Shown here one piece after another: positions 43,989 through 52,811 of a stretch of 55,122 nt of DNA. The notes below the pieces were generated by a model. It was not told the origin of the DNA. It saw nothing but the letters and a program-made list of their open reading frames with translations, and ran no database searches. This DNA comes from an uncultured Clostridia bacterium (lineage in GTDB: Bacteria; Bacillota; Clostridia; TANB77; CAG-508): NCBI GenBank assembly GCA_944392105.1, contig CALXVM010000012.1, positions 1 to 55,122 on the forward strand, in the 5' to 3' direction. A program made the translations under genes and the position numbers. Numbering within the stretch: the stretch's first letter is position 1; each line of letters starts with the position of its first letter.

Positions 43989-44705
43989 ATGGAGAAAAAT
44001 TCAAGAAAAGCATTTAAGACTATTATGTTAATATTAATAATTGCAATAGTTGTGGCAATAATTTATTACCTGTTTCCAGTAATAAAAGATATAAGTACAC
44101 CAGAAGGGCAAATTGCTTTTAAAGAAAAAATAAGCAATTCAGGAGTGCTTGGCTTTTTAATGCTTTTTGGACTTCAATTTGCACAGATATTTTTATTTAT
44201 TATACCTGGAGAACCAATAGAAATACTCGCAGGAATTTGTTATGGTCCTATATGGGGAACAATATTTGTAATGATTTCGGCTGCTATTATTACTTTATTT
44301 ATATATTTGTTGGTTCATAAATTTGGTAGAAAATTTATATATGATTTTTGTGGAGAAGAAAAAATTAAGAAAATAGAAAACGCAAAAGTGTTTAAAAACC
44401 CAAAAACAATTAGTTTTATAATTTTTATATTATTCTTTATTCCAGGAACTCCAAAAGACCTATTTACATATATTGCAGCATTATTACCAATTAAACCTTT
44501 AAACTTTATAATAATTTCTACAATAGCAAGATTCCCATCAATAATTTCTTCTACACTTGCAGGAGATAATTTACTTGCTGGAAATTGGCAAATGAGCTTA
44601 ATTATTTATGGAGCAACATTTTTAATTGTTGGAATTGCAATATTAATTATGAGAAAATTTGACAAAGACAAGGTAACAGATGAGGTACTTAAAAGTATAA
44701 AATAA
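43989..44705 (+). CDS. TVP38/TMEM64-family membrane protein
   Basis: 238 residues with five or six hydrophobic helices. The central block FIIPGEPIEILAGICYGPIWGT and the later LFFIPGTPKDLFTYIAALLPI contain the PGxP and FxPGxP-type motifs of the VTT/DedA superfamily. These proteins are implicated in lipid transport, including undecaprenyl phosphate, but the role here is unknown. AAAGGAAG precedes the ATG. Confidence 0.85.
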   Translation: MEKNSRKAFKTIMLILIIAIVVAIIYYLFPVIKDISTPEGQIAFKEKISNSGVLGFLMLFGLQFAQIFLFIIPGEPIEILAGICYGPIWGTIFVMISAAIITLFIYLLVHKFGRKFIYDFCGEEKIKKIENAKVFKNPKTISFIIFILFFIPGTPKDLFTYIAALLPIKPLNFIIISTIARFPSIISSTLAGDNLLAGNWQMSLIIYGATFLIVGIAILIMRKFDKDKVTDEVLKSIK

Positions 44706-44869
44706 TGTTATTTTAGTTAAAAATATTTCATTATAAAAAAGAAAATGTTATTATAATATTGTAAAATTTAATATAGTAAAAAATGTTTTATTAAGAGACA
44801 TAAGGTTGAAAAATAATTACAATTTTTTTACAACCAGATTTGTGTTTCTAGGAAGGAATGAGATTAATA

Positions 44870-45979
44870 ATGAGTAATTACTATTTTACATCCGAAAGTG
44901 TAACAGAAGGACATCCAGATAAGCTTTGTGATACTATCTCAGATAATATACTTGATGAATATTTAAAGCAAGATAAAAATTCTAGAGTAGCTGTTGAGAC
45001 ATTTGCATCTAAAAACTTAATAGTAGTAGCAGGAGAGGTTACTTCAAAAGGAAATGTGAATGTAGAGAAAGTTGTAAGAGACACAATTAAAAATATAGGC
45101 TATGATAATGAAAACACAGATATAGACTATAGGACATGTGATGTAAAAATTAATATAAACAAGCAAAGCACAGATATAGCCTTAGGAGTTGATATAGGTG
45201 GTGCAGGTGACCAAGGTATAATGTTTGGTTATGCTTGTGATGAAACAGAAAATTATATGCCATATGCAATTAACATGGCACATAAATTATCTAAAAGACT
45301 TACAGAAGCGAGAAAGCAAAACGAGATAGATTATTTAAGACCAGATGGGAAGACTCAAGTTACAGTAGAATATGAAAATAATTTACCAAAAAGAATAGAA
45401 ACAATATTAATCTCAACTCAACATTTAGATAATGTTTCAAATGAGCAAATAAAAAGAGATATAACAGACAAAGTAATAAAAAAAGTAGTACCAATGAACA
45501 TGATGGATGAAAACACAAAAATTTATATAAATCCTACAGGAAGATTTGTAATAGGTGGACCTTTAGGAGATACTGGACTTACAGGAAGAAAAATAATAGT
45601 AGACACTTATGGTGGTTATAGTAGACATGGCGGAGGAGCTTTTTCTGGAAAAGATGCTAGCAAAGTAGATAGGTCAGCAGCATATATGCTTCGTCATATT
45701 GCAAAAAATATTGTTGCAAATGGATATGCTAAAAAATGCGAAATACAAATATCATATGCAATCGGTAAAAAAGAGCCACTATCAATTTATATAAATACAT
45801 TTGGTACAGGAATTAAAACTGAAGAAGAATTAGTAAAGTTAATAAAAAATAAATTTGATTTAACTCCGAATGGGATAATAAATTATTTAGACTTGAGAAA
45901 TCCAATATATAGCTTAACAACAAACTATGGGCATTTTGGAAAAGAAAACTTACCTTGGGAAAAAATAATAAAATTATAA
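44870..45979 (+). CDS. metK: S-adenosylmethionine synthetase
   Basis: 369 residues from the ATG at 44870, which begins the canonical [18 protein letters not shown]. Other motifs: [12 protein letters not shown] and [18 protein letters not shown]. It makes SAM from methionine and ATP. AGGAAGGA lies 13 bases before the chosen start and right beside an in-frame ATG at 44858, so translation may begin at the latter. No SAM-I or SMK riboswitch motif is seen upstream, although stems GGTTG/CAACC and AGAGACA/TGTGTTTCT can be drawn. Confidence 0.96.
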   Translation: MSNYYFTSESVTEGHPDKLCDTISDNILDEYLKQDKNSRVAVETFASKNLIVVAGEVTSKGNVNVEKVVRDTIKNIGYDNENTDIDYRTCDVKININKQSTDIALGVDIGGAGDQGIMFGYACDETENYMPYAINMAHKLSKRLTEARKQNEIDYLRPDGKTQVTVEYENNLPKRIETILISTQHLDNVSNEQIKRDITDKVIKKVVPMNMMDENTKIYINPTGRFVIGGPLGDTGLTGRKIIVDTYGGYSRHGGGAFSGKDASKVDRSAAYMLRHIAKNIVANGYAKKCEIQISYAIGKKEPLSIYINTFGTGIKTEEELVKLIKNKFDLTPNGIINYLDLRNPIYSLTTNYGHFGKENLPWEKIIKL

Positions 45980-46029
45980 ATAATCATAAAGTAAATTAAT
46001 AAAAAGTAAAAAAACAAAGGAACAATCCA

Positions 46030-46072
46030 TTAAAAAATAAACAACTTTGATTATTATAGCATAAGAACATAT
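46030..46072. repeat. 43-bp repeat, copy 2
   Basis: Identical to 43743-43785, here between metK and the CmpB-like gene. It carries the same minus-strand -10 but no obvious -35, and would drive transcription antisense into metK. Confidence 0.7.
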
Positions 46073-46154
46073 AAAAAACTAATAAGATAAAAATTAAACA
46101 AAACAAAAGCAAAAAATATAAAATTATAAAGTATGTAAGAAAAGAGAGGAAAAT

Positions 46155-47057
46155 ATGGAATACAGTCTAGCAACATATTTTATGTTATTTATTATATATG
46201 CAGTGGCAGGCTGGATATGTGAGGTTACATTACAATTAATTCAAAAACATAAGCTTGCAGATAGAGGATTTTTAATAGGTCCATATTGTCCAATATATGG
46301 ATGCGGAGCTATTCTTATCACATTATGTCTAACTCCATTTAATGAGCACCCAATAGGTTTATTTATACTTGCTATGGTATTATGTGGTTCGTTGGAATAT
46401 GCAACTAGTTTTATAATGGAAAAAGCATTTAATGCTAGATGGTGGGACTATAGTAATATGAGATTTAATATAAATGGAAGAATATGCTTAGAAACTTTAG
46501 TACCATTTGGAATAGCAGGACTATTAATTATATATGTTTTTAATCCATTTTTAATATCTATGATAGGATTAATGGGAGAAAATGCGCTTAACATAACATC
46601 TATTGTTATTTTAGTTATATTTGTGGCAGATGTTATAGTGTCTTCTAAAATTATATATAACTTTAAGAAAACTAATAAAGAAGTTAGCCAACAGGAAAGT
46701 AAAGATAGTACAGAAATAATATCTGAAAAAGTTAGAGAAATATTAAGAAATAAATCATTCTTAAATAGAAGATTAATTGAGGCATTTCCAGACTTTACAA
46801 CAATTTTGAAAGAAAAAGGAGAAGAACTAAAAAGAAAAACAGCTGAGGTAAAAGAAGAACTTACAAATAGAGCAAACGATGTACAGAAAAAAATAAACGA
46901 TAAGGCTAGCAATGTTCAACAAAAAATAAATAATAAAGCAAGTGATGTACAACGTAAAATAAATAACAGAGCAAATGAAGTTCAACGAAAATTTAATAGC
47001 AAAACAAATGAATTAAAGGAAAATGTAAAAAATAACATAAAGAGGAGGAAGGACTAA
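46155..47057 (+). CDS. Membrane protein of CmpB/ABC-type IV family with 11-residue repeats
   Basis: 300 residues. Residues 1-170 hold five hydrophobic helices with conserved RGFLIGPYCPIYG and WWDYSNMRFNINGRICLE, matching the PF06541 putative ABC-transporter type IV family. Residues 235-295 comprise five 11-residue units (NRANDVQKKIN, DKASNVQQKIN, NKASDVQRKIN, NRANEVQRKFN, SKTNELKENVK), an 11/3 amphipathic helix as in lipid-binding proteins. The DNA shows 33-base periodicity. GAGAGGA precedes the ATG. A small ORF follows without a gap. Confidence 0.8.
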   Translation: MEYSLATYFMLFIIYAVAGWICEVTLQLIQKHKLADRGFLIGPYCPIYGCGAILITLCLTPFNEHPIGLFILAMVLCGSLEYATSFIMEKAFNARWWDYSNMRFNINGRICLETLVPFGIAGLLIIYVFNPFLISMIGLMGENALNITSIVILVIFVADVIVSSKIIYNFKKTNKEVSQQESKDSTEIISEKVREILRNKSFLNRRLIEAFPDFTTILKEKGEELKRKTAEVKEELTNRANDVQKKINDKASNVQQKINNKASDVQRKINNRANEVQRKFNSKTNELKENVKNNIKRRKD

Positions 47058-47204
47058 ATGGGATTGTTACAAAATAGAAAAAATGAAGATGAAGAAGTTG
47101 CAAGAGATATGCTTGAAATTGGTTTGGATATAGAGCAAATAAGCCAAATAACAGGATTGAGCAAAGAAGAAATAGAAGAGTTAGAAAAAGGTAATAAAAA
47201 TTAA
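47058..47204 (+). CDS. Small 48-residue protein with HTH-like motif
   Basis: ATG immediately after the preceding stop, with GAGGAGGAAGGAC as ribosome binding site inside the end of that gene. Residues 14-42 (VARDMLEIGLDIEQISQITG, then LSKEEIEELE) match the short helix-turn-helix tail found at the C-terminus of Rpn-type PD-(D/E)XK nucleases and some transposase relatives. It is too short to be a nuclease and may be a stand-alone DNA-binding or adaptor peptide or the fragment of one. Confidence 0.55.
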   Translation: MGLLQNRKNEDEEVARDMLEIGLDIEQISQITGLSKEEIEELEKGNKN

Positions 47205-47384
47205 AAATAGGATTAAAAATTAAATAATAAAATTAAGAATAAAATATTGAATATTAAGAAATAAGAAATAGAAAATTAAAAAATATAAAAGATACAATAT
47301 TAAAGTTAAATATTAAAATAAGACATATAAGGAATAAGTGTATTGAAAAAATTCTATAAACTTTAAATTTCTTGTAATTTTTAG

Positions 47385-47520
47385 ATAAAGGAAGTGTCTT
47401 TTTAAATTTTTAAGACCTTGCGTGGGCGACCATTGTGACAGCTGTTCGAGGCATTTATGCCGAGTTACAGATGTCCAAAAGGGGAAAGGTCTTAAAAATT
47501 TAAAAAGACACTTCCTTTAT
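47385..47520. mobile_element. Palindromic element with 35-bp perfect inverted repeats
   Basis: 47385-47419 is an exact inverted repeat of 47486-47520. The 66-base core contains smaller hairpins (GGCATTTATGCC; CTGT with ACAG) and is less AT-rich than the surroundings. No coding. It shares AAATTTTTAAGACCTTG with the reverse strand of the element at 20067-20179 (one T fewer there). Candidate MITE or stable hairpin RNA. Confidence 0.6.
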
Positions 47521-47547
47521 TTTAACATTTACTGAACTAAATAAATT

Positions 47548-47985
47548 TTATATTATGCCTTTTATAGCATTTCTAGCAAGCTCATCACATCTATTATTTA
47601 GCTCATTATCTGCATGACCTTTTACTTTGTGAAAGTTTACATTGTGAATTTTGGTTAATGAAATTAATTCCAACCAAAGGTCTTTATTTTTTACATCCTT
47701 TTTATCCGAAGTTTTCCAATTATTTCTCTGCCATCCATCAATCCAATGTTGAAGAAATGCATTTACTACATAAGCACTGTCACTATAGAGCTCAACATTA
47801 CAAGGCTTTTTTAAAGCTTTAAGTGCCTCTATAACAGCAGTCATTTCCATAATATTATTTGTAGTATTAGGACTTCCACCAGAAAGTTCTTTTTTTAAGT
47901 CATTAAATATTAAAATTGCACCCCAACCGCCATGACCAGGATTTCCACTACATGCACCATCTGTGTATATTGTAATTTGTTCCAT
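47548..47985 (-). CDS. rnhA: Ribonuclease HI
   Basis: 145 residues. The catalytic set is visible: Asp9 ([11 protein letters not shown]), Glu47 (IMEMTAV), Asp69 (LYSDSAYV) and the C-terminal Asp in NNRCDELA. The HADN loop ([11 protein letters not shown]) is intact. It removes RNA from RNA-DNA hybrids. AGAAAGGAAACAAA precedes the ATG. Convergent with the CmpB-like gene and separated from it by a long palindrome. Confidence 0.94.
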   Translation of the reverse strand: MEQITIYTDGACSGNPGHGGWGAILIFNDLKKELSGGSPNTTNNIMEMTAVIEALKALKKPCNVELYSDSAYVVNAFLQHWIDGWQRNNWKTSDKKDVKNKDLWLELISLTKIHNVNFHKVKGHADNELNNRCDELARNAIKGII

Positions 47986-48240
47986 ATTTTGTTTCCTTTC
48001 TATAATTTTATAATCTAAACTATATAAAAAATACTAATATAGTTTAGATAAAAATTATTAAAAATAATTTTGTTTAAAAGTTATAATAAAAAAGTAATAG
48101 AAAAGTAATAGAAAAGCTATATTTTAAGACTTTTTTACATTTATTCTAATACAAACAATTATTAGTAATTGTAAAATTTTAATTTTTGTGTTATTATATC
48201 AATAATGAGTTAAATTGACAAGACAAAGGGGTGTTTTTAT

Positions 48241-49473
48241 TTGGGCAGAGTACTTGGAATTATTGGAGAATATAATCCATTTCATAATGGGCATTTGTAT
48301 CATATGATGCAATCAATAGAACAGACAAACTCAAATTATACTGTTTGCGTTATTTCTGGTAACTTTGTTCAAAGAGGAAATACATCTATAGTAGATAAAT
48401 GGACTAAAGCAGAAATGGCTCTTAAAGGTGGAGCAGATTTGGTAATAGAACTTCCAACAGTTTATAGTGTTTCAAGTGCAGAAAATTTTGCAGAAGGAGC
48501 TGTAAAATTATTAAATAGTTTAGGAATAGTAGACAATATATCTTTTGGTATGGAAGCAAAAGATATATCTTTATTAAATAATATTGCAACAGTTTTATAT
48601 CAAGAGCCAAAGGAATATGTAACAATTTTAAACCATGAACTTAGCAAAGGAATATCTTTTCCAAAAGCTAGAGAAAATGCAGTAATGATGTACTTAAACG
48701 ATATAAAAAAATACATAAATGTTATGACAAGCTCAAATAATATACTAGCAATAGAATATTTAAAAGCATTAAAGAAGTTAAGAAGTACAATGTACCCAGT
48801 AGGTATTACTAGAGAAAAAGTGCTATATAACGACGAATTTATAGTAGACGATTTTGCTAGTGCTACAGCGATAAGAAGAATGATAACTAGAAGAGAATAT
48901 GAAGAAATAAGAAAAGTAATGCCAAAGTTTTCTTATAATATTTTAGCTAACAATGTAAATCAAGGCAAATATGTAATAGATTTATCAATTTTCCAAAAAG
49001 AAATATTGTATACACTAAGAAAGATGAGTGTATCAGAAATTGCAGAATTGCCGGATGTATCAGAAGGCTTAGAAAATGCAATAAAAAATGCATCAGATTC
49101 ATGTAATAGTTTAGTAGACTTAATTAGTATAGTAAAAAGTAAAAGATATACTCAAACAAGAATACAAAGAATATTAGTATATGCACTATTAGGTATTACT
49201 AAAAAAGACATGGAAATATCTAAAAAGGTAAATCCATATATTAGAATTTTAGGAGTAAGCAATAGAGGAAAAACATTAATTTCTGAAATTACTAGATTAG
49301 GTAATAATGTACCTGTTATAACATCTGTAAAGAAATTTATGACTGAAAGCAAAAATAAAAATTTAAAACGTTTATTACAAATAGATATAAATGCAACAGA
49401 TATATATACTTTAGGTTATCAAAAAGATGCTTATGCAAATTTAGACTATACTCATAAAATAATTACATTATAA
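48241..49473 (+). CDS. tmcAL: tRNA(Met) cytidine acetate ligase
   Basis: 410 residues. N-terminal nucleotidyltransferase-like motif GEYNPFHNGHLYH and the conserved VISGNFVQRG region place it in the TmcAL (YlbM) family, which makes N4-acetylcytidine at the wobble position of elongator tRNA-Met using acetate and ATP. TTG start at 48241 follows AAAGGGG. The coaE gene is downstream by 44 bases. Confidence 0.92.
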   Translation: MGRVLGIIGEYNPFHNGHLYHMMQSIEQTNSNYTVCVISGNFVQRGNTSIVDKWTKAEMALKGGADLVIELPTVYSVSSAENFAEGAVKLLNSLGIVDNISFGMEAKDISLLNNIATVLYQEPKEYVTILNHELSKGISFPKARENAVMMYLNDIKKYINVMTSSNNILAIEYLKALKKLRSTMYPVGITREKVLYNDEFIVDDFASATAIRRMITRREYEEIRKVMPKFSYNILANNVNQGKYVIDLSIFQKEILYTLRKMSVSEIAELPDVSEGLENAIKNASDSCNSLVDLISIVKSKRYTQTRIQRILVYALLGITKKDMEISKKVNPYIRILGVSNRGKTLISEITRLGNNVPVITSVKKFMTESKNKNLKRLLQIDINATDIYTLGYQKDAYANLDYTHKIITL

Positions 49474-49486
49474 GAAGAAAGGGGTT

Positions 49487-49516
49487 ATGATATATTTTAT
49501 ATATCATGTAAAGTAA
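49487..49516 (+). CDS. Nine-codon leader ORF coupled to coaE
   Basis: MIYFIYHVK, ATG at 49487 to TAA at 49514-49516, directly after GAAAGGGG, the only good ribosome binding site here. It ends one base before the coaE ATG. The nucleotide sequence is itself a hairpin (ATGATATA with TATATCAT). It probably serves to couple translation to coaE. Confidence 0.45.
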   Translation: MIYFIYHVK

Positions 49517-49517
49517 A

Positions 49518-50105
49518 ATGATAATTGGGATTACTGGTAGTTCAGGAGCTGGAAAAAGTACAGCCTGTGAAATATTAAGTGAAAAATACGATATAGAAAT
49601 AATAGATGCAGATAAAATAGCAAGAAAACTAACAGATACAAACAAAGCCTATTTAAATGAAATAGTTAGCAAATTTGGAGAAGACATATTATTAGAAGAT
49701 GGAACACTAAATAGAAGAAAATTAGCTAATATTATTTATACAGATAGAGACAAAAGACATTTATTAAATAGCTGTACATTTAAGTATATTACTAACGAAG
49801 TAAAAGAGAAACTTAAAGAGAACAAGAACTTTGCTATAGATGCTCCACTATTAATTGAATGTAAATTAAACAGATTATGTGACATAACAATAGCTGTTAT
49901 TGCTACAAATAGAAGAGACCAACTAAATAGAATTATAAAAAGAGATAATATAACAGAAGACGAAGCAAATAAAAGGCTAAATGCCCAAAAACCAAATAAG
50001 TTTTATACATCACGTTGCGACTATATAATTTTAAATGATGACCATATAAAACAAATGGAAAAGCAACTAGAAAAAATACCAGAATTAAACAATATTACAA
50101 AATAA
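49518..50105 (+). CDS. coaE: Dephospho-CoA kinase
   Basis: 195 residues. P-loop GSSGAGKST, then DADKIARKL and the substrate-binding RRDQLNRIIKRD region. It adds the 3' phosphate to dephospho-CoA in the last step of CoA synthesis. The start has no ribosome binding site of its own and depends on the preceding mini-ORF or on re-initiation. Confidence 0.93.
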   Translation: MIIGITGSSGAGKSTACEILSEKYDIEIIDADKIARKLTDTNKAYLNEIVSKFGEDILLEDGTLNRRKLANIIYTDRDKRHLLNSCTFKYITNEVKEKLKENKNFAIDAPLLIECKLNRLCDITIAVIATNRRDQLNRIIKRDNITEDEANKRLNAQKPNKFYTSRCDYIILNDDHIKQMEKQLEKIPELNNITK

Positions 50106-50135
50106 TTACAACTATTTGACATTTGTATAACATTG

Positions 50136-50164
50136 TTGATTTTGGTATTTTTTTGCAATATAAT
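50136..50164 (+). promoter_or_regulatory. Promoter for the degenerate HD gene
   Basis: TTGATT (50136-50141), 17 bases, TATAAT (50159-50164), 57 bases before the downstream ATG. Confidence 0.65.
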
Positions 50165-50220
50165 TTATTTGAAAATCAATATAATAATTACATAAGAATA
50201 ATACCTTTGTGAGGGATAAT

Positions 50221-50763
50221 ATGGAAACATTTGCAGATTATATTCTATCTGAGAAAAACTGGGGAAGAAAGTTAGAAATTTTATATTATTTGCAAAAGAA
50301 AACAGGAATATTTTACGATAATTCTGTTATCTTTAAGACGCTCCTAGCAAAACTATTTTTAGATTTTGCTAAATTGGATAATATAAACGAAGATGAGGTA
50401 ATAACAGCATGTCTTTTATGTAATTGTAAAAAAAGTAACCTCCCAGGGGACTTGTCAAGAGTAAAGTTGTATGCAAAAGAAGGAGCAGAATACTTGTCTG
50501 AATTAGGATTTTCAGAAAGATTTTGTAGAATATGTGAAGGTGTAAATAGATACACAATAAGTGAAAACAGAGAAAAAGAAAGTGACATTTTGGAATTGGT
50601 AGACCAATTTGGAGGAATGCTTTTAGACAGACCAGAAAGAATTGCGTTCAAAGTTGATGAGGCACTAGTTTTATTAGAATATAGAAACTTAAAAGACAAA
50701 CCAAATAGATATTTAGAGCAATTTAAAGACTTTGTAAATCAAATGGAGGCGGTTCTTATATGA
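50221..50763 (+). CDS. Degenerate HD-like protein
   Basis: 180 residues. EVITACLLCNCKKSN and the later YLSELGFSERFCRICEGVNRY follow the spacing of an HD-GYP or HD phosphohydrolase core, but the metal-binding HD is replaced by Cys-Asn, and the later His is lacking. The protein is therefore probably not a phosphohydrolase, and could be a sensory or adaptor form. Start ATG 50221 follows GAGGG; a GTG at 50209 is less likely. The stop overlaps the next gene in ATGA. Confidence 0.55.
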   Translation: METFADYILSEKNWGRKLEILYYLQKKTGIFYDNSVIFKTLLAKLFLDFAKLDNINEDEVITACLLCNCKKSNLPGDLSRVKLYAKEGAEYLSELGFSERFCRICEGVNRYTISENREKESDILELVDQFGGMLLDRPERIAFKVDEALVLLEYRNLKDKPNRYLEQFKDFVNQMEAVLI

Positions 50764-51068
50764 ATAATATGAATGGAATTATTAGTGAAGCAAAGCGTAT
50801 TTTTAATACAGAATTAGATATAAAAGATACATTAGATGGTTCAAATAGAGCAGTGTCTTTTTATGCAAATGCAAAAGCAAGAATTGCAGAAGAAAAGGAG
50901 AAAAGTGAAAGCTTAAAGTTAGAACAAGCTAGTAGTAAAATTGTAACAGGCGATGAATTAAGACGTTTCTTCGATAGAAACTATGACATGGAACATCCTG
51001 TAGAAGAACCTAATGTACAACAGGCGGAAGAAAAGCAAAGCCAAGATAGAGATGAAGAGCAAAGATAG
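50760..51068 (+). CDS. Small charged protein of unknown function
   Basis: 102 residues, coupled to the previous gene. Residues 1-65 are helical; the C-terminal half is rich in Glu and Gln and likely disordered. I recognise no family. The pairing with the degenerate HD protein suggests a joint role, for example as regulator and partner. Confidence 0.55.
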   Translation: MNNMNGIISEAKRIFNTELDIKDTLDGSNRAVSFYANAKARIAEEKEKSESLKLEQASSKIVTGDELRRFFDRNYDMEHPVEEPNVQQAEEKQSQDRDEEQR

Positions 51069-51409
51069 TATTAGTTTAGTTTTACGTCAAAAGCTTTAAA
51101 CGAATTTTTATATTATTTATAATTGGAAAAAATATATCGTTAGAATATGGAACATTACAATGATATAAAAGCTTTTAAATATTTTTTAATAAGAATATAT
51201 TAAACAAAAGATTGGATATGGTTAAAATGAGACCAATCTTTTTTGTTGGATTTTGATAAGAAGTGAGAAAAAGATAGATTAGTTATAGAGCTTAAATTAG
51301 TATAAAACGAAGCAAGAAAAAATATTGTAAAAAATTAAAAATAGCAAAGGCTCAATTTAAAATAAATAAGTTACTATATATAAAAAGTAAAAATAAGAGA
51401 GGTATAAAA
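51069..51409. other. Intergenic region with terminator
   Basis: 341 bases. A terminator lies at 51206-51244 (AAAAGATTGG with CCAATCTTTT, then T). The rest is AT-rich, with AAGAGAGG before the next ATG. No other structure found. Confidence 0.6.
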
Positions 51410-52603
51410 ATGAAAGAAATATTTGCAGATTTACATGTACATATCGGAAGAAGTGAAAATGGAAAACCAATAAAAATAACAGCTGCAAGGTCACTAAATT
51501 TTGCTAACATAGCAAAAGAATGTGCAGATAGAAAAGGAATTCAAATGGTTGGAATAATAGACTGTGCATCACCTTATGTTATTGAAGATATAGAAAACTT
51601 TTTAAAAAACGGAGATGCATACGAAATAGAAGATGGAGGAATTATATACAAAGACAAAGTTTGTATAATATTGGGTAGTGAAGTAGAAACATCAGAAGTT
51701 AACGAAGATGGAAAGACAGGAAGTGCACATAATCTATGCTATTTCCCAACTTTAGCAGATATAAAAGCCTTTTCAAATGAAATGAAAAATTATATACATA
51801 ACATTACTTTAAGCACACAAAGAGCTAGAATTTCTGCTTATAATTTAATTGATATTGTAGAAAAACACAATGGAATATTAGTTCCAGCACATATTTTTAC
51901 GCCATATAAAAGCTTTTATGGAAATTGTACAAAAAGATTAGAAAGAATATTTAAAGAGAAGTTTGACAAGATATTTGCAGTAGAATTGGGCTTAAGTGCA
52001 GATACATTTTTAGCAGACGAAATATCAGAGCTAGAAACAAGAACATTTATAACAGATTCAGATGCACATTCACTTCCAAAAATAGCAAGAGAATACAATA
52101 AAGTGCTTATGGAAAATATAAGCTTTAAAGAACTTGTAAAAGCTTTAAAAAATGAAGATGAAAGAAAAATTTTAGCAAATTATGGGTTAGACCCTAAACT
52201 TGGAAAATATCATAGAACTTATTGCGAACTTTGCAATAAGCCTATAGAGGGGAAGCCACCTGTTACAAAATGTGATACATGTGATAGCAGTAAAGTAGTT
52301 ATGGGAGTTTTTGATAGAATAGAAATAATAAAAGATAAACCAGAGACAAAAAGTCCAGCAAATAGACCGCCATACATATATCAAATACCTTTAACATTTG
52401 TTCCAGGCTTGGGAGCTAAAACAATAGACAAATTATTGGATAATTTCGAAACAGAAATGAACATTTTACATAAGCTTTCAGAAGATGATATAGAAGCAGT
52501 TGTTGGAGAAAAAAATGCTAGAGCAATAGAATGTGCAAGAACAGGTAAAATGCATATTCAATCTGGCGGAGGCGGAGTATATGGAAAACTAACAATAGGG
52601 TAA
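51410..52603 (+). CDS. PHP-domain protein, endonuclease Q type
   Basis: 397 residues. The PHP motif DLHVHIG (7-13), further His in GSAHN and PAHIFTPY, and DSDAHSLP mark the metal-binding site. A zinc-finger (CELC and CDTC about 16 residues apart, near 265) and a C-terminal helix-hairpin-helix (VPGLGAKTIDKLLDNF) follow. This order matches TIGR00375, whose archaeal and bacterial members (EndoQ) cut DNA 5' of uracil, hypoxanthine or xanthine. This fits the other nucleotide-sanitation genes in the window. Confidence 0.8.
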   Translation: MKEIFADLHVHIGRSENGKPIKITAARSLNFANIAKECADRKGIQMVGIIDCASPYVIEDIENFLKNGDAYEIEDGGIIYKDKVCIILGSEVETSEVNEDGKTGSAHNLCYFPTLADIKAFSNEMKNYIHNITLSTQRARISAYNLIDIVEKHNGILVPAHIFTPYKSFYGNCTKRLERIFKEKFDKIFAVELGLSADTFLADEISELETRTFITDSDAHSLPKIAREYNKVLMENISFKELVKALKNEDERKILANYGLDPKLGKYHRTYCELCNKPIEGKPPVTKCDTCDSSKVVMGVFDRIEIIKDKPETKSPANRPPYIYQIPLTFVPGLGAKTIDKLLDNFETEMNILHKLSEDDIEAVVGEKNARAIECARTGKMHIQSGGGGVYGKLTIG

Positions 52604-52811
52604 TGCATTTATTAAGATAATATAAATTTATAGATTAATCAACTTAAATTTAAAATAACGTATTTATAGAGTATAGCAAATTTGTTAAAGACAATAATTA
52701 TTTTAAATAAATTATAACAGATAAAATTTTATAATTAATAATAAATATTAAGTTCTAAAATTCACGTTATAGAATAGACATTATGTATAAAACTACTTTA
52801 GGAGGAATAAC

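Noticed and set aside
44706..44869. Possible SAM riboswitch before metK
   Set aside because: Stems can be drawn (GGTTG with CAACC), but none of the conserved SAM-I, SAM-II or SMK sequences is present.
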